NCBI GenBank assembly: GCA_907163375.1 | Contig: CAJQUW010003226.1 | Span: forward strand, 248,001 to 312,000 | Direction of reading: 5' to 3' | Source: Prostheceraeus crozeri | Taxonomy: Eukaryota > Platyhelminthes > Polycladida > Euryleptidae | DNA length: 64,000 nt | In this document: piece after piece, positions 53,140-63,110 of the stretch | Layout of the letters: each line of letters opens with the position of its first letter | Position numbering within the stretch: position 1 is the first letter of the stretch | The notes under the pieces: generated by a model | Database searches by the model: none | Seen by the model: the letters and a program-made list of their open reading frames with translations, nothing else | What the model was told of the DNA's origin: nothing | Position numbers and translations under genes: made by a program

Positions 53140-53498
53140 AATCAAAAGAATTAATTACGCAACTTCGAGTATACTAAAAGTTTCATGTTAATACAATCTT
53201 CAAAGCATAGAAAAGGATAAGTTATTCAAAAGATGGTAGAGGATACAAATTACAAAATGACCGTGATATTTGATGACGGTATAGTTATGATGTAATGTTT
53301 AATGTGTATGTTGATATCAACATACACATTAAACATTACATCATAACTATACCGTCATCAAATATCACGGTCATTTTTGTAATTTGTATCCTCTACCATC
53401 TTTTCAATAACTTATTCTTTTCTATGCTTTGAAGATTGTATTAACATGAAACTTTTAGTATACTCGAAGTTGCGTAATTAATTCTTTTGATTTATTAT
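53134..53498. repeat. 365-bp palindrome with no spacer
   Basis: Arms of about 182 bp meet at GTTGAT|ATCAAC (53,315/53,316), outer ends ATAATAAATC and GATTTATTAT. Only a handful of differences by eye. No coding capacity recognised. Its outer left edge touches the (TA)n beside a PLE hammerhead, so it may be a head-to-head PLE end of a family without visible protein. Confidence 0.75.
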
Positions 53499-53555
53499 AA
53501 ATAGCTCTGTATTTTGCATTGAGCACTTTACGATACTATAGCTCATATCAAACGA

Positions 53556-53559
<4 letters not shown>

Positions 53560-53606
<47 letters not shown>
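53560..53606. repeat. (TA)n microsatellite
   Basis: About 46 bases of TA, about 28 bases 3' (minus strand) of the hammerhead at 53,635-53,678. Confidence 0.9.
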
Positions 53607-53611
<5 letters not shown>

Positions 53612-54449
53612 GAAAAACAAATAGTTCTTCTAGACACGACATGTTTCAGCAACGTTGTACAGATGCCATCATCAGGTGAACAAAAGACAATCATAGAGAT
53701 CAGCATTTAAATAAATAATTTAAAACACAAGTCATCTTAAAACAGTTCATGTAGGCACCGTCGCAATAATTCTGTCCACTTTGTGATCAATAGAAAGACA
53801 CTTCATGAATAAAAGATGAAAACAATAAAAGATATCTACAAATCCAGTCGCAGGTTAATTGAGCTTCCTCTGTCATTGATTAAATCATTCACTTTATGCT
53901 TTTTTAATAAAATCGATTCAAGAATCTGGGATAGTACGTATTAGCAACAATTTTAAAATTCTTTTTGTCAGGAGGATGAATGTGGAGACTAATCTCAGTG
54001 GGAGTTGGGTATCCCTTGAGATGTTCATTCATCCTAGTCACAAAGTGTCGGATAGAGCAACCAATGTAACATTTTGCACAATGTTCACATGTGTATTGAT
54101 ACACGATTTGAGATTTCAACTCTGGCGACACTTTATCTTTGTTGGAGAAAAACGTACTGGTTTTCATAGTAGTAAAGACAGGACGAATTTTGACATCGGT
54201 CAAAATTCTGTTGATATCTTTGACTTGTCTAAGCAAGCCGTTTTCACTTTCAGCTATGTAAGGAAAGCTCCAATTAACAATGCGACGGGATTGCTGGTCA
54301 GAGCTGACAGGAACCCCGGTCTCGTGTCTCGCTTCCACCTCAACACGAACTCTAGAAATGTCACGATCAGAAAAACCATTTTTACGGAAAAAAACACAAA
54401 TCACTATTTGACTGCTGGAAACTCGAGTGTGAAGGCAAAGTTCAGACAT
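53607..54449 (-). mobile_element. PLE 3' end (-): GIY-YIG domain plus hammerhead
   Basis: The minus frame 54,449-53,904 gives RRIVNWSFPYIAESENGLLR, VFTTMKTSTFFSNKDKVSPE, SQIVYQYTCEHCAKCYIGCS, IRHFVTRMNEHLKGYPTPTE and ARN-like NTYYPRFLNRFY, an almost full PLE endonuclease domain. The hammerhead lies at 53,635-53,678. The 5' part overlaps the outer end of the big inverted repeat that begins at 54,393. Confidence 0.75.
53635..53678 (-). ncRNA. hammerhead ribozyme, canonical core
   Basis: Stem I CAC with GUG, core CUGAUGA, stem II GGCA with UGCU plus an extra U, GAA, palindrome ACAUGU, cleavage after C. Confidence 0.6.
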
Positions 54450-54700
54450 GAAGCTCGCGAAAGGTCATGGCATAGAGATTTCTGCAATGTCACCATAAAA
54501 GCACAATAATACACTCTGTAAATAGAATAAAGAAATTAGACAAAATCAAATTAAAGTTCACAAATCTAACAATAATGGAAATGAACTATCTCTTTCATTC
54601 ATGCAAAAAGCATCATCTCTTTCATTCATGCTGTTGATGCAAAAAAAAGGCGGAGGTTGAAGCAGTTGCTCATAAAGTCAAAAGAGATCATCAAGATATC

Positions 54701-55987
54701 TTGACTGACGACATGATTCATAGATTAAGCTTGATTTTCAAGTCTTACTTCACGAAAAATCGCACTCCAAAACTATGGTCTAAGCAGATGAAAATTCTAA
54801 AAGATTTAAGCAAAAATGAAGATCTGTATATATCAAAATTTGATAAAGGAAATGGGATCGTTATAGAAGACAGAAAGACATACATCAAGAAAATGACAGA
54901 AATTCTTGAAAATGACAAAAAGTTTACAAAGTACAAAGCCTGCAAGCGCTCTGTAAAGCATCCACAAATACTAGAAGAAGAGAGATTCAACCGAAAACTC
55001 ACTGAATTAAAGAAAAAGAAATTGATATCCGATACGGTATTTAAAGCTATCAAGGCAAGTGGCTCCCAGCCATCACGATTATACGGTTTGCCTAAAGTCC
55101 ATAAAAACAGTTCCGACCCACCATATAGACCAATTTTGAACATGAGAAATTCATACGTGTCAAATTTATCAAAATGGTTGGACAATCTATTAAAACCGCA
55201 TTTGCCAAAGAATTATAATATAAAAGATACATTTGCATTTGTTGACTCACTAATGCAGTTTCAAGAAATGAACACCAAGGATTTCGTCATGTGTAGTTTC
55301 GACGTTCGAAATTTGTTTACGAGCATACCTGTCGAGCGGACAATTAACTTTATTTTGTCTTTTTTAGACAATGATGCTTTTCCTGTAACTAAGCCATGTT
55401 TGAAAGAATTGTTAGTTATTGTTATTGAAAGATTATTGTTAGCTTGTACGGATATTGTATTTTCTTTTAATGATGTATTGTACCGACAAGTTGATGGTAT
55501 GTCTATGGGTTCCAATTTAGGACCAACAATGGCCGCCTTTGCCATGCTAATGATTGAGACGAACTTCAAAAACTATAGTGGTCAACTACCAATGTTTTAT
55601 AAAAGATATGTTGACGACTGTTTCCTGATATTCAAAGACACGTCTGATATGAACTCTTTTTTCAAATTTGTAAACCTTATTGATAGTGACATCAAGTTCA
55701 CTCTGGAGGTAGAGAGAGATTGTAAACTATCATTTCTTGATTGCAATATTACTAGAAATGATCGCAATAAAATTTCAGTGTCTTGGAGAATACAAGATAC
55801 CAACACAGGCACCTACATACCCAATGAGGCTTATGCTCCATGGAACTATAAGATGGCCGCCATTCGTTCTTTATTTTACAGGGCCAAACGCATTTCAACT
55901 AATAGTGAATTATACGAGAAATCATGTCAAAAAATTATAGACATTTTCCTTGATAATGGCTACAGTAAAATGTTATCTTACAAGTAA
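54701..55987 (+). CDS. PLE reverse transcriptase
   Basis: 428 codons open to TAA 55,985. Blocks: NLSK-like DLSKNEDLYISKFDKGNGIV (D-K-G-x-G), SQPSRLYGLPKVHK, YRPILNMRNSYVSNLSKWLD, MCSFDVRNLFTSIPVERTIN, DGMSMGSNLGPTMAAFAM, YKRYVDDCFLIF (catalytic Asp pair), LSFLDCNI, thumb. The GIY-YIG part follows in another frame from 55,996, so RT and endonuclease are separated by one break. The N-terminal PLE domain before 54,701 is reduced to a short basic piece near 54,640. Confidence 0.85.
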   Translation: MTDDMIHRLSLIFKSYFTKNRTPKLWSKQMKILKDLSKNEDLYISKFDKGNGIVIEDRKTYIKKMTEILENDKKFTKYKACKRSVKHPQILEEERFNRKLTELKKKKLISDTVFKAIKASGSQPSRLYGLPKVHKNSSDPPYRPILNMRNSYVSNLSKWLDNLLKPHLPKNYNIKDTFAFVDSLMQFQEMNTKDFVMCSFDVRNLFTSIPVERTINFILSFLDNDAFPVTKPCLKELLVIVIERLLLACTDIVFSFNDVLYRQVDGMSMGSNLGPTMAAFAMLMIETNFKNYSGQLPMFYKRYVDDCFLIFKDTSDMNSFFKFVNLIDSDIKFTLEVERDCKLSFLDCNITRNDRNKISVSWRIQDTNTGTYIPNEAYAPWNYKMAAIRSLFYRAKRISTNSELYEKSCQKIIDIFLDNGYSKMLSYK

Positions 55988-55995
55988 AGAAGAGA

Positions 55996-56475
55996 GTGGA
56001 AACTCAAGTTGAGAAAAATAAAGGAGAAAATAAAGTCGGAGATAACAACCAACAAAGTAAAAAAGCTATCTATTGGCTGCTTCCTTACATTCAAGGTAAA
56101 GAAAAGCTAATCAAAGATAAGATTCATCAAATTAACAGAAATCTACCGGAAAATATTGTTATACGAACGGCTTTCCGAGTGAATAAAACCAGTATGTTTT
56201 TCCACAACAAGGACAGAATCCCCCCGACATTGAAATCACAATGTGTATATAAATACGAATGCAAAGACTGCAAACAGGTCTATATCGGGGAGACGTCACG
56301 GCATCTGGCTACTAGAATGAATGAACACATAAAGGGCTATCCTGTACCAACCGAAATCACGATGCATTCACATGAAATCGATGAAAACAATTTTTCTGTT
56401 ATCGCTGTGTCACAATGGCATAAAATTTTAGAAACCATTTGTCTGAAAGATGCTCAGAATTGCATGAATGAAAGA
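55996..56475 (+). CDS. PLE GIY-YIG endonuclease part, 3' end cut by the inversion
   Basis: IYWLLPYIQGKEKLIKDKIH, FRVNKTSMFFHNKDRIPPTL, QCVYKYECKDCKQVYIGETS (Cys pair and GIY-YIG block), RHLATRMNEHIKGYPVPTEI, then WHKILETICLKDAQNCMNER just before the junction with the inverted arm at 56,476. The last 10 residues or so expected in the family are missing. Confidence 0.75.
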
Positions 56476-57736
56476 GTTGACCACTATAGTTTTTGAAGTT
56501 CGTCTCAATCATTAGCATGGCAAAGGCGGCCATTGTTGGTCCTAAATTGGAACCCATAGACATACCATCAACTTGTCGGTACAATACATCATTAAAAGAA
56601 AATACAATATCCGTACAAGCTAACAATAATCTTTCAATAACAATAACTAACAATTCTTTCAAACATGGCTTAGTTACAGGAAAAGCATCATTGTCTAAAA
56701 AAGACAAAATAAAGTTAATTGTCCGCTCGACAGGTATGCTCGTAAACAAATTTCGAACGTCGAAACTACACATGACGAAATCCTTGGTGTTCATTTCTTG
56801 AAACTGCATTAGTGAGTCAACAAATGCAAATGTATCTTTTATATTATAATTCTTTGGCAAATGCGGTTTTAATAGATTGTCCAACCATTTTGATAAATTT
56901 GACACGTATGAATTTCTCATGTTCAAAATTGGTCTATATGGTGGGTCGGAACTGTTTTTATGGACTTTAGGCAAACCGTATAATCGTGATGGCTGGGAGC
57001 CACTTGCCTTGATAGCTTTAAATACCGTATCGGATATCAATTTCTTTTTCTTTAATTCAGTGAGTTTTCGGTTGAATCTCTCTTCTTCTAGTATTTGTGG
57101 ATGCTTTACAGAGCGCTTGCAGGCTTTGTACTTTGTAAACTTTTTGTCATTTTCAAGAATTTCTGTCATTTTCTTGATGTATGTCTTTCTGTCTTCTATA
57201 ACGATCCCATTTCCTTTATCAAATTTTGATATATACAGATCTTCATTTTTGCTTAAATCTTTTAGAATTTTCATCTGCTTAGACCATAGTTTTGGAGTGC
57301 GATTTTTCGTGAAGTAAGACTTGAAAATCAAGCTTAATCTATGAATCATGTCGTCAGTCAAGATATCTTGATGATCTCTTTTGACTTTATGAGCAACTGC
57401 TTCAACCTCCGCCTTTTTTTTGCATCAACAGCATGAATGAAAGAGATGATGCTTTTTGCATGAATGAAAGAGATAGTTCATTTCCATTATTGTTAGATTT
57501 GTGAACTTTAATTTGATTTTGTCTAATTTCTTTATTCTATTTACAGAGTGTATTATTGTGCTTTTATGGTGACATTGCAGAAATCTCTATGCCATGACCT
57601 TTCGCGAGCTTCATGTCTGAACTTTGCCTTCACACTCGAGTTTCCAGCAGTCAAATAGTGATTTGTGTTAAAACCGTCAATTTTGTGAATTTTTAATGAT
57701 TTTGTATATAAGGCTTGTAACAGTGTTCTTTTAGCT

Positions 57737-57782
57737 TTCCGCTGACGAAGGAGAATAAACTTGCTCTGAAACGCGTACGGAA
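57737..57782 (+). ncRNA. hammerhead ribozyme, canonical core
   Basis: Stem I UUCCG with CGGAA, core CUGACGA, stem II short (AGG with UCU, one G-U), GAA, palindrome ACGCGU, cleavage after A. Confidence 0.6.
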
Positions 57783-58235
57783 CTCAGATTTTTTGATTTT
57801 CACTAAATATTATGTGGGCATATATTTCTTAAATATATATATATGTAAAGGTTGGCAGCAAATCATTATTTAGGCAAGTGTTGTTATATGAAATATCGCA
57901 ATCGATCTTATTGACTTTTAAACAGTGATGTTCCATTTGTCTATATAGTTTCTTTTCGTCTGTTGTTCAAAAACGCAAAATACACTTTGATAACCATTTA
58001 ATAATCAAACCGGTACTTCTGACTGTTACAACGTTAGGGTTACAAAAATCTACATATACTAACATTTATAAATGTCCTCAGATAGTAAGTATTTAAAATG
58101 AAGCTATGGAAAGTATAGCACAAAATCATCAAAAGGATATCTGAATATGGAAATAGGAAATAGAGATGGGTTGCTTGCTTCCAAAGAAAAACACAGACAT
58201 AAAAGATAGTAAAAATGTGTGCACAAAGTGGCTAC
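57783..58235. other. no gene recognised; short TA-rich patches
   Basis: AT-rich sequence with a short AT run at about 57,830-57,844, 48 bases 3' of the hammerhead. No protein motif seen. Confidence 0.4.
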
Positions 58236-58237
58236 AT

Positions 58238-58510
58238 GACCATTAATCGGTGGGTCAAACTTTGATCATGTTTATTCAGGATCGGTTGATGTTCTTTTAT
58301 CAGTAGGGCTTCGGTAATTTCCAAGTCTTTTTTGAAGTTATATCTAGGAATTACTTTTGTTTCTGTTAGTTATATATATATATATGGTTAATATATCAAT
58401 ACATAATTAGTTATCTGCTTCTATTATATATATAGTGAAAAGATGTCTTCAGAAATCATATTTATTCGCCACAAATTTTCATGTTGTCACTTCAGCTCGT
58501 CGTCAGGTGG
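58238..58510 (-). mobile_element. PLE end scraps (-): endonuclease tail and a hammerhead-like motif
   Basis: The minus reading at 58,345-58,262 is KKDLEITEALLIKEHQPILN, a PLE endonuclease C-terminus. About 120 bases away, 58,469-58,510 (-) holds CCAC, CUGACGA, GAAA, AUUU and GUGG without a convincing stem II. Short TA runs lie at 58,370-58,385 and 58,424-58,434. Confidence 0.5.
58469..58510 (-). ncRNA. hammerhead-like motif, canonical core, stem II unclear
   Basis: Stem I CCAC with GUGG, core CUGACGA, GAA with palindrome AAAUUU; the 18-base stem II region does not pair well. Related to 24,079-24,112. Confidence 0.35.
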
Positions 58511-58599
58511 AAGGAAAATTACAGAGGGAGACAGACGTACGAGTACAAAATTTGAAATATTCATGAGTCACAGCAAATTTTCAAATTAATATATATATA

Positions 58600-59340
58600 T
58601 ATATGTATTTTTTTCTTTTGTTTTTTGATTTCATGATCCACTAATTCTGAACGAAACTGTTCAGTGACCTTTTTGTTTTGCAGATTTTTATCATGTAACT
58701 TAAGTTTTGTGTATTTTGGAACCAATTCATTTTTTTTGCAAATGTTGTTGTAATTAATATCGTGATTTAATTTTATGCATTTATGCAACGACCTTTCCGT
58801 TTTTCTATATTGACTTTTTTCTTCTGGCGATATTGTTCTCAAGATGATAAAAGAATGCCATTTGATGGTAAAGTAACTCATATTTTGCGACGTTTCGGAC
58901 GGTAACGACCTGTCCATTTTCAAGCTGTAAATAACAAAATGCTGCAAATGAGATTTGAAATCTCTAAACTATGCATTTAAGCAGCGAAGACAAAATGATT
59001 AGATCATGGACATCTTAACGAAAGCAAAATTATCAAACGTGCTGATATCAATAGCATACATGAAGATATCGTCTGAGTCAATAGTTATAGCACATTCAGA
59101 TGCCTAGTGAGTCCTTTATCCTTAACATTGAGAGATGGGCATCGTTCCTTTATCAAAATGGCCTCGGCGATTTGAAGGCTGTTTGTCTCTGGAAATCTTG
59201 TCAGTACTTCCATTCTATCTATAATCTGCTTCGGTTTGATGTTATGTTGTTCAGTTGAGTGATTTTTGATGGATCCATTGTTTTCATGTTGCTTGCTCCT
59301 CACTTTTAGTTCATTTGTAGTGTAGCCAATATATTTAGCT
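58600..59340 (-). mobile_element. PLE copies in tandem (-): endonuclease, terminal unit, next N-terminus
   Basis: Reading down the minus strand: GIY-YIG half (59,340-59,085: AKYIGYTTNELKVRSKQHEN, NGSIKNHSTEQHNIKPKQII, IAEAILIKERCPSLNVKDKG), hammerhead-like motif (58,882-58,933), then a PLE N-terminal piece (58,860-58,620: RSLHKCIKLNHDINYNNICK, ELVPKYTKLKLHDKNLQNKK). End, terminal unit, start is the head-to-tail order of tandem PLE copies. Same family as 24.4-24.9 kb. Confidence 0.7.
58882..58933 (-). ncRNA. hammerhead-like ribozyme, U3-A8 variant
   Basis: Stem I GC with GC, internal loop, then AUUU with AAAU; core UUGAAAA; stem II GGAC with GUCC plus an extra U; GAA; palindrome ACGU. Confidence 0.5.
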
Positions 59341-59357
59341 CTATTACAAGAACTCTC

Positions 59358-59941
59358 TTGACAAGTGTATTGGTATATGGGATCACCAGATCAGGTTGTT
59401 GGTCCATTCTTTTTTGAGGACACAGTACGGGGAGAAAATTATTTGAGTCTGTTACGGAACGAAGCACTACCAAGTCTACCAGACGACGGTCCTCCTTGGT
59501 TTCAACACGATGGTGCCCTGGCCCATTACTCGGTCATTGTTCGTGAATTTTTGAATGAACAATTTCCTGGGCATTGGATTGGTCGAAGAGGAACGGTTGA
59601 ATGGCCGCCAAGAAGTCCAGACCTTTCTCCGCTTGACTTCTACCTTTGGGGACACTTGAAAGCTATGGTGTATTCCGAAAAGATTCAAGACCTTCATCAT
59701 TTGCGGTGGCGCATACAGGAAGCCTGTCAGCAGATTACCCCAGAAATCATTCAGCGAGTCTTGATGGAGTGGAGATATCGACTGGAATTGTGTGCTGTGA
59801 ACGGTGGTGGACATTTTGAACACATCCTTTGACTTTCATGCATTTTGTCCACTAGTATTTACTTTAACATTGAATAAATGATTAGTATGAATGGAATATG
59901 CGATTTTCTCCTATGTGTCCAGACTTGTGGGACACCCTGTA
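59358..59941 (+). pseudogene. mariner-like transposase, C-terminal half with 3' terminus
   Basis: A clean 155-codon frame (59,365-59,832): GPFFFEDTVRGENYLSLLRN, WFQHDGALAHYSVIVREFLN (second catalytic Asp), FPGHWIGRRGTVEWPPRSPD then LSPLDFYLWGHLKAMVY (third block), Cys and GGGHFEHIL at the C-terminus. The N-terminal half and first Asp are absent, replaced at 59,358 by PLE sequence. The 3' end is GGGACACCCTGTA next to TA-rich DNA at about 59,941. This is the broad mariner-like family with a GTVEWPPRSPDL signature. Confidence 0.75.
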
Positions 59942-60002
59942 TATATATATTATAACATATATATATATATATATTATATATATATATATATATAATATAT
60001 AT
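59941..60002. repeat. TA-rich microsatellite
   Basis: Interrupted (TA)n between the mariner-like 3' end and a PLE end. Confidence 0.85.
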
Positions 60003-60044
60003 TTACAATAAAGAATGAATGAAAACACTTCAAACTATCAATTT

Positions 60045-60084
60045 GCACGAGCCCTTTCTGCAATATATTTCCCTATTCAGGTGC
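60045..60084 (-). ncRNA. decayed hammerhead-like motif
   Basis: Keeps stem I GCAC with GUGC and GAAA, but the core is CUGAAUA and the stem III palindrome is lost (AGGGCU). Relative of 53,048-53,085. Confidence 0.35.
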
Positions 60085-60479
60085 ATAACAAACAGTGACA
60101 TGTAAGAAACATTTGAATTACAATGTACGTGAATGCATAGAAAACTGACAACAAAGAAATATGTATTCAATAGTAGATCATTGAAATTCTATAAGACACC
60201 GTGGAATAAGAATCAATAAATATGAAACCGTAAAATGTAGAAATTTAGATTATGCAGAATTGAGAACAGGATGCAAAATATTTGTGAAGCATTTTTCTTT
60301 GTTCTTACGTGTATTTATATCATCATCAAAATTCTTATAAAAGGGAAATATATATGAAAACGGGATTTGCCACAGGATTCAATATGCTCACTTAGTTGTA
60401 TTTGTCTGTACATTGAGTCACCAATTTTTTGCTTGTGTTGAAAATCAGCGATGATGTGATAATGATAAAATTCAAAATG

Positions 60480-63110
60480 AGATAAACGAAATCAACCTCA
60501 GAAGAGAAGCTGAACGAGTTAAAAAACTATTTGTCGAATTTTGACAGACATCATGTCTCAAAGAAAAATGGCGTATTGGCATCAAATCCGCAATGCTAAT
60601 TTGGCTGAACAATTTGATTTGTGGATCAACAAAGAAGCTCCAATACTACCACGGAAATATCGTATTTCTATAATACGTGATGAGCCAGAAATTGAGACAG
60701 AAATAAAAGTACATGCTGCAGTTGACCAACTAAAAGTTGAAATCGTGATTTGAAAGCAATTTACAATAAACGTTTGACTGTGATTCAGAAATCATGACTT
60801 TAATTCATAAAAATGCTTCCGGTAAATTGTCGGAAATTCTTATAAATATGTGGACTTCTGAAAGTCAAAAGCAAGAAAACATTTCCTTCCAACAATGGCG
60901 ATATACCGAGTCCTAGTTACTGGACTATGAAAGAAAATAAGGTTATCAACTATTCAAAGAGTATGCTCGAGATGATAATCAAGCTTAATAAACTGATCAA
61001 TCTTTTGACAGACAGATTCCAAATTTTATCAGAAATACGCCAATTTAGACACAAGAAGTTACATGTATGCATCTGTCGTTAAATCGAACATTCATAGTCT
61101 TTCAAGAAATAGAGAAAGACACAACGAATTTAACTCCAAAAGAAATGGTAGTGGAGCCAGAACTGCACATGTATCTCAATATTATTTACTTTAAAGTAAA
61201 TCCTAAACATTTGAAACGTGATATACGAGTATACAATACTTCTTCGAGACGCAGATTTAACCAACATGGTCGATCAAATGATCGAGATATTTTTCTCCTG
61301 AAACTTTTCAACCAGCGGAATGCAATAATAACATGAATTATAGTTTTGGAAGAAACTATCATTATGAAAAGCGTTGTCCTAACGAGATGGTTCATCAAAA
61401 TGGTAATTATCATTCTAACGATAGAAAAGGCATACGATGGAGGCAGAATCCTTTCTTATCAGGAAGAAAACAAGCTCAAGGTAACAAGATGCCATATCAA
61501 ACATTCTTTTGAATGAAAATATTGAAATCAAATATAGAAAAGACAGCATTAATGCAAGCAAGGAAAAAATGAAATTGAATTATCTATCGACACAGATGAT
61601 AAAGTAAGTCAAAAAGATTTGAAAGTATTAAACCTATCCTCAAGATCTAAATAAGTGATGCAGAGATTAATGTTTTATGTAAAGGAATGAAATATTGTCC
61701 TACTCCAAAAAGTAGATGAACTCAAAATTGATATAAAGAGTTGTACGGGCAAGTTAAAACTTACTGAATATTTTCGCAATGTAGAAAATCAGAATGAATT
61801 GGTGCATTCTAGTATGGTAAGAATTAAATCTACGTTCAGTATTAACAAAGGACAGAATAAGTTCTTGCAAAACTCGATTTATCAGACATTCCGAAAAAAA
61901 GCAAGTCGAATTTAAACAATGATGAACAAAACGCTTTGTATACTTTAGCAGCTGATAAAACTATTATCAAAGAGGCTAATCAAGGTGGAGCTGTGACAAT
62001 TTTGGATTTAAATTTTTACGAAATGTGCATTCTTAACATGCTTAATGATTCTATGAACATATTTCAGAAAATGAGGACTCTAAAATTATGAAATCCATTA
62101 GAAAATTAATCTCAAGCCCACTAGCTATAAACTTGACTAAAAAGGAAAATGATTATTTGGTAAATTTTGAATGCAAAACCAGCAATTTCTGCGGATTGCC
62201 AAAATTCATCCAATGTGTTCTGCCATAATCCACATGACTTGAAATTCAGATCTATTGTCGGAGGTCCAAAATGTGCTACTCAAAGATTTAGCTATTTTTT
62301 AGACATCATTCTTAAACCATATTGTAAAATGTTGGAAAGTTATGTGAGAGATGATTCTGATTTCCTTAATTATCTTTATGAAAACATTCCTTCAGAATCT
62401 AAATTTGTTACATTCGATGTCATCAGTCTCTATACCAACATTCCTCATAATCTCGGCGTGCAGGCCATTCAATACTGGCTACAACGCTATCCAACATTAA
62501 TTGATAGACGTATTAATCAAGATTTCATAAACGAAAGTTAGAAACTGATCCTAACTTGTAATACATTTTCATTCGCGAACAACAATTACAGATAAAATGT
62601 ACTGCTATGGGGACAAAGGTGACTCCCAGCTACGCAACATTGACCCTCGGATATTTAGAAGTCAAATTGAAAGAAACCATGGTACTTACGTGGGTGAAGA
62701 AATTCAAATTCCATAATCAAAAAATCGCGAAGATGTCATGATGATTGCTTCGTAATCTGGGATTATGATCTTGATCGGTTGGACATATTCAAAGACTTAT
62801 TGAATAATTTGGATCCAAATATTTCATCTACAGTGGAAGTTAATGATTGTGAAATTACATTTTTGGATATTTTAATCATTGGAAAAGAAATCCGTGTTAT
62901 TATTGATATGTACTATGAATCTACAGACACTCATCAATGCTTGCGTTTCGAATTTTGTCATCCACGTCATATCAAGCGTGATATTCCATATAATTTGGCC
63001 AGACGAATCTGCACCATCGTAAATGATGATATTTTACGTGATAAACGCCAAAATGAATCAAGAATATTTCTTCACGATCAAGGATATCAAGGATGGAAGA
63101 GACTTCAATG
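60480..63110 (+). mobile_element. decayed relative of the two-ORF PLE
   Basis: ORF1-like remains: SQRKMAYWHQIRNANLAEQ (60,553), matching MLSQRKFNYYEYIRSEG of the intact ORF1, and an Asn/Arg-rich stretch at about 61,250-61,500. RT remains: ADKTIIKEANQGGAVTILDL (61,952), FVTFDVISLYTNIPHNLGVQ (62,403), a GTKVTPSYATLTLGYLE block (62,615) and EITFLDILIIG (62,850). Many shifts and stops. The order is the same as in the 25-31.8 kb element, so the two-ORF design is a family trait and not an accident. Confidence 0.7.
62167..62541 (+). pseudogene. RT palm of the decayed PLE
   Basis: 124 open codons covering FRSIVGGPKCATQRFSYFLD, then LKPYCKMLESYVRDDSDFLN and FVTFDVISLYTNIPHNLGVQ (first catalytic Asp). 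It ends at a stop before the G-T-x-M-G block, which is found shortly downstream in another frame. Confidence 0.7.

Larger units (their letters stand above)
54393..57669. mobile_element. PLE with 1,194-bp inverted arms
   Basis: Arms 54,393-55,586 and 56,476-57,669 are reverse complements with a constant coordinate sum at both ends, so there is no net insertion or deletion between them. The left arm plus spacer carry a PLE read on the plus strand (RT 54,701-55,987, then GIY-YIG to about 56,475). The right arm repeats the RT fingers and palm on the minus strand (57,361-56,480). A hammerhead follows at 57,737-57,782. Confidence 0.8.
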
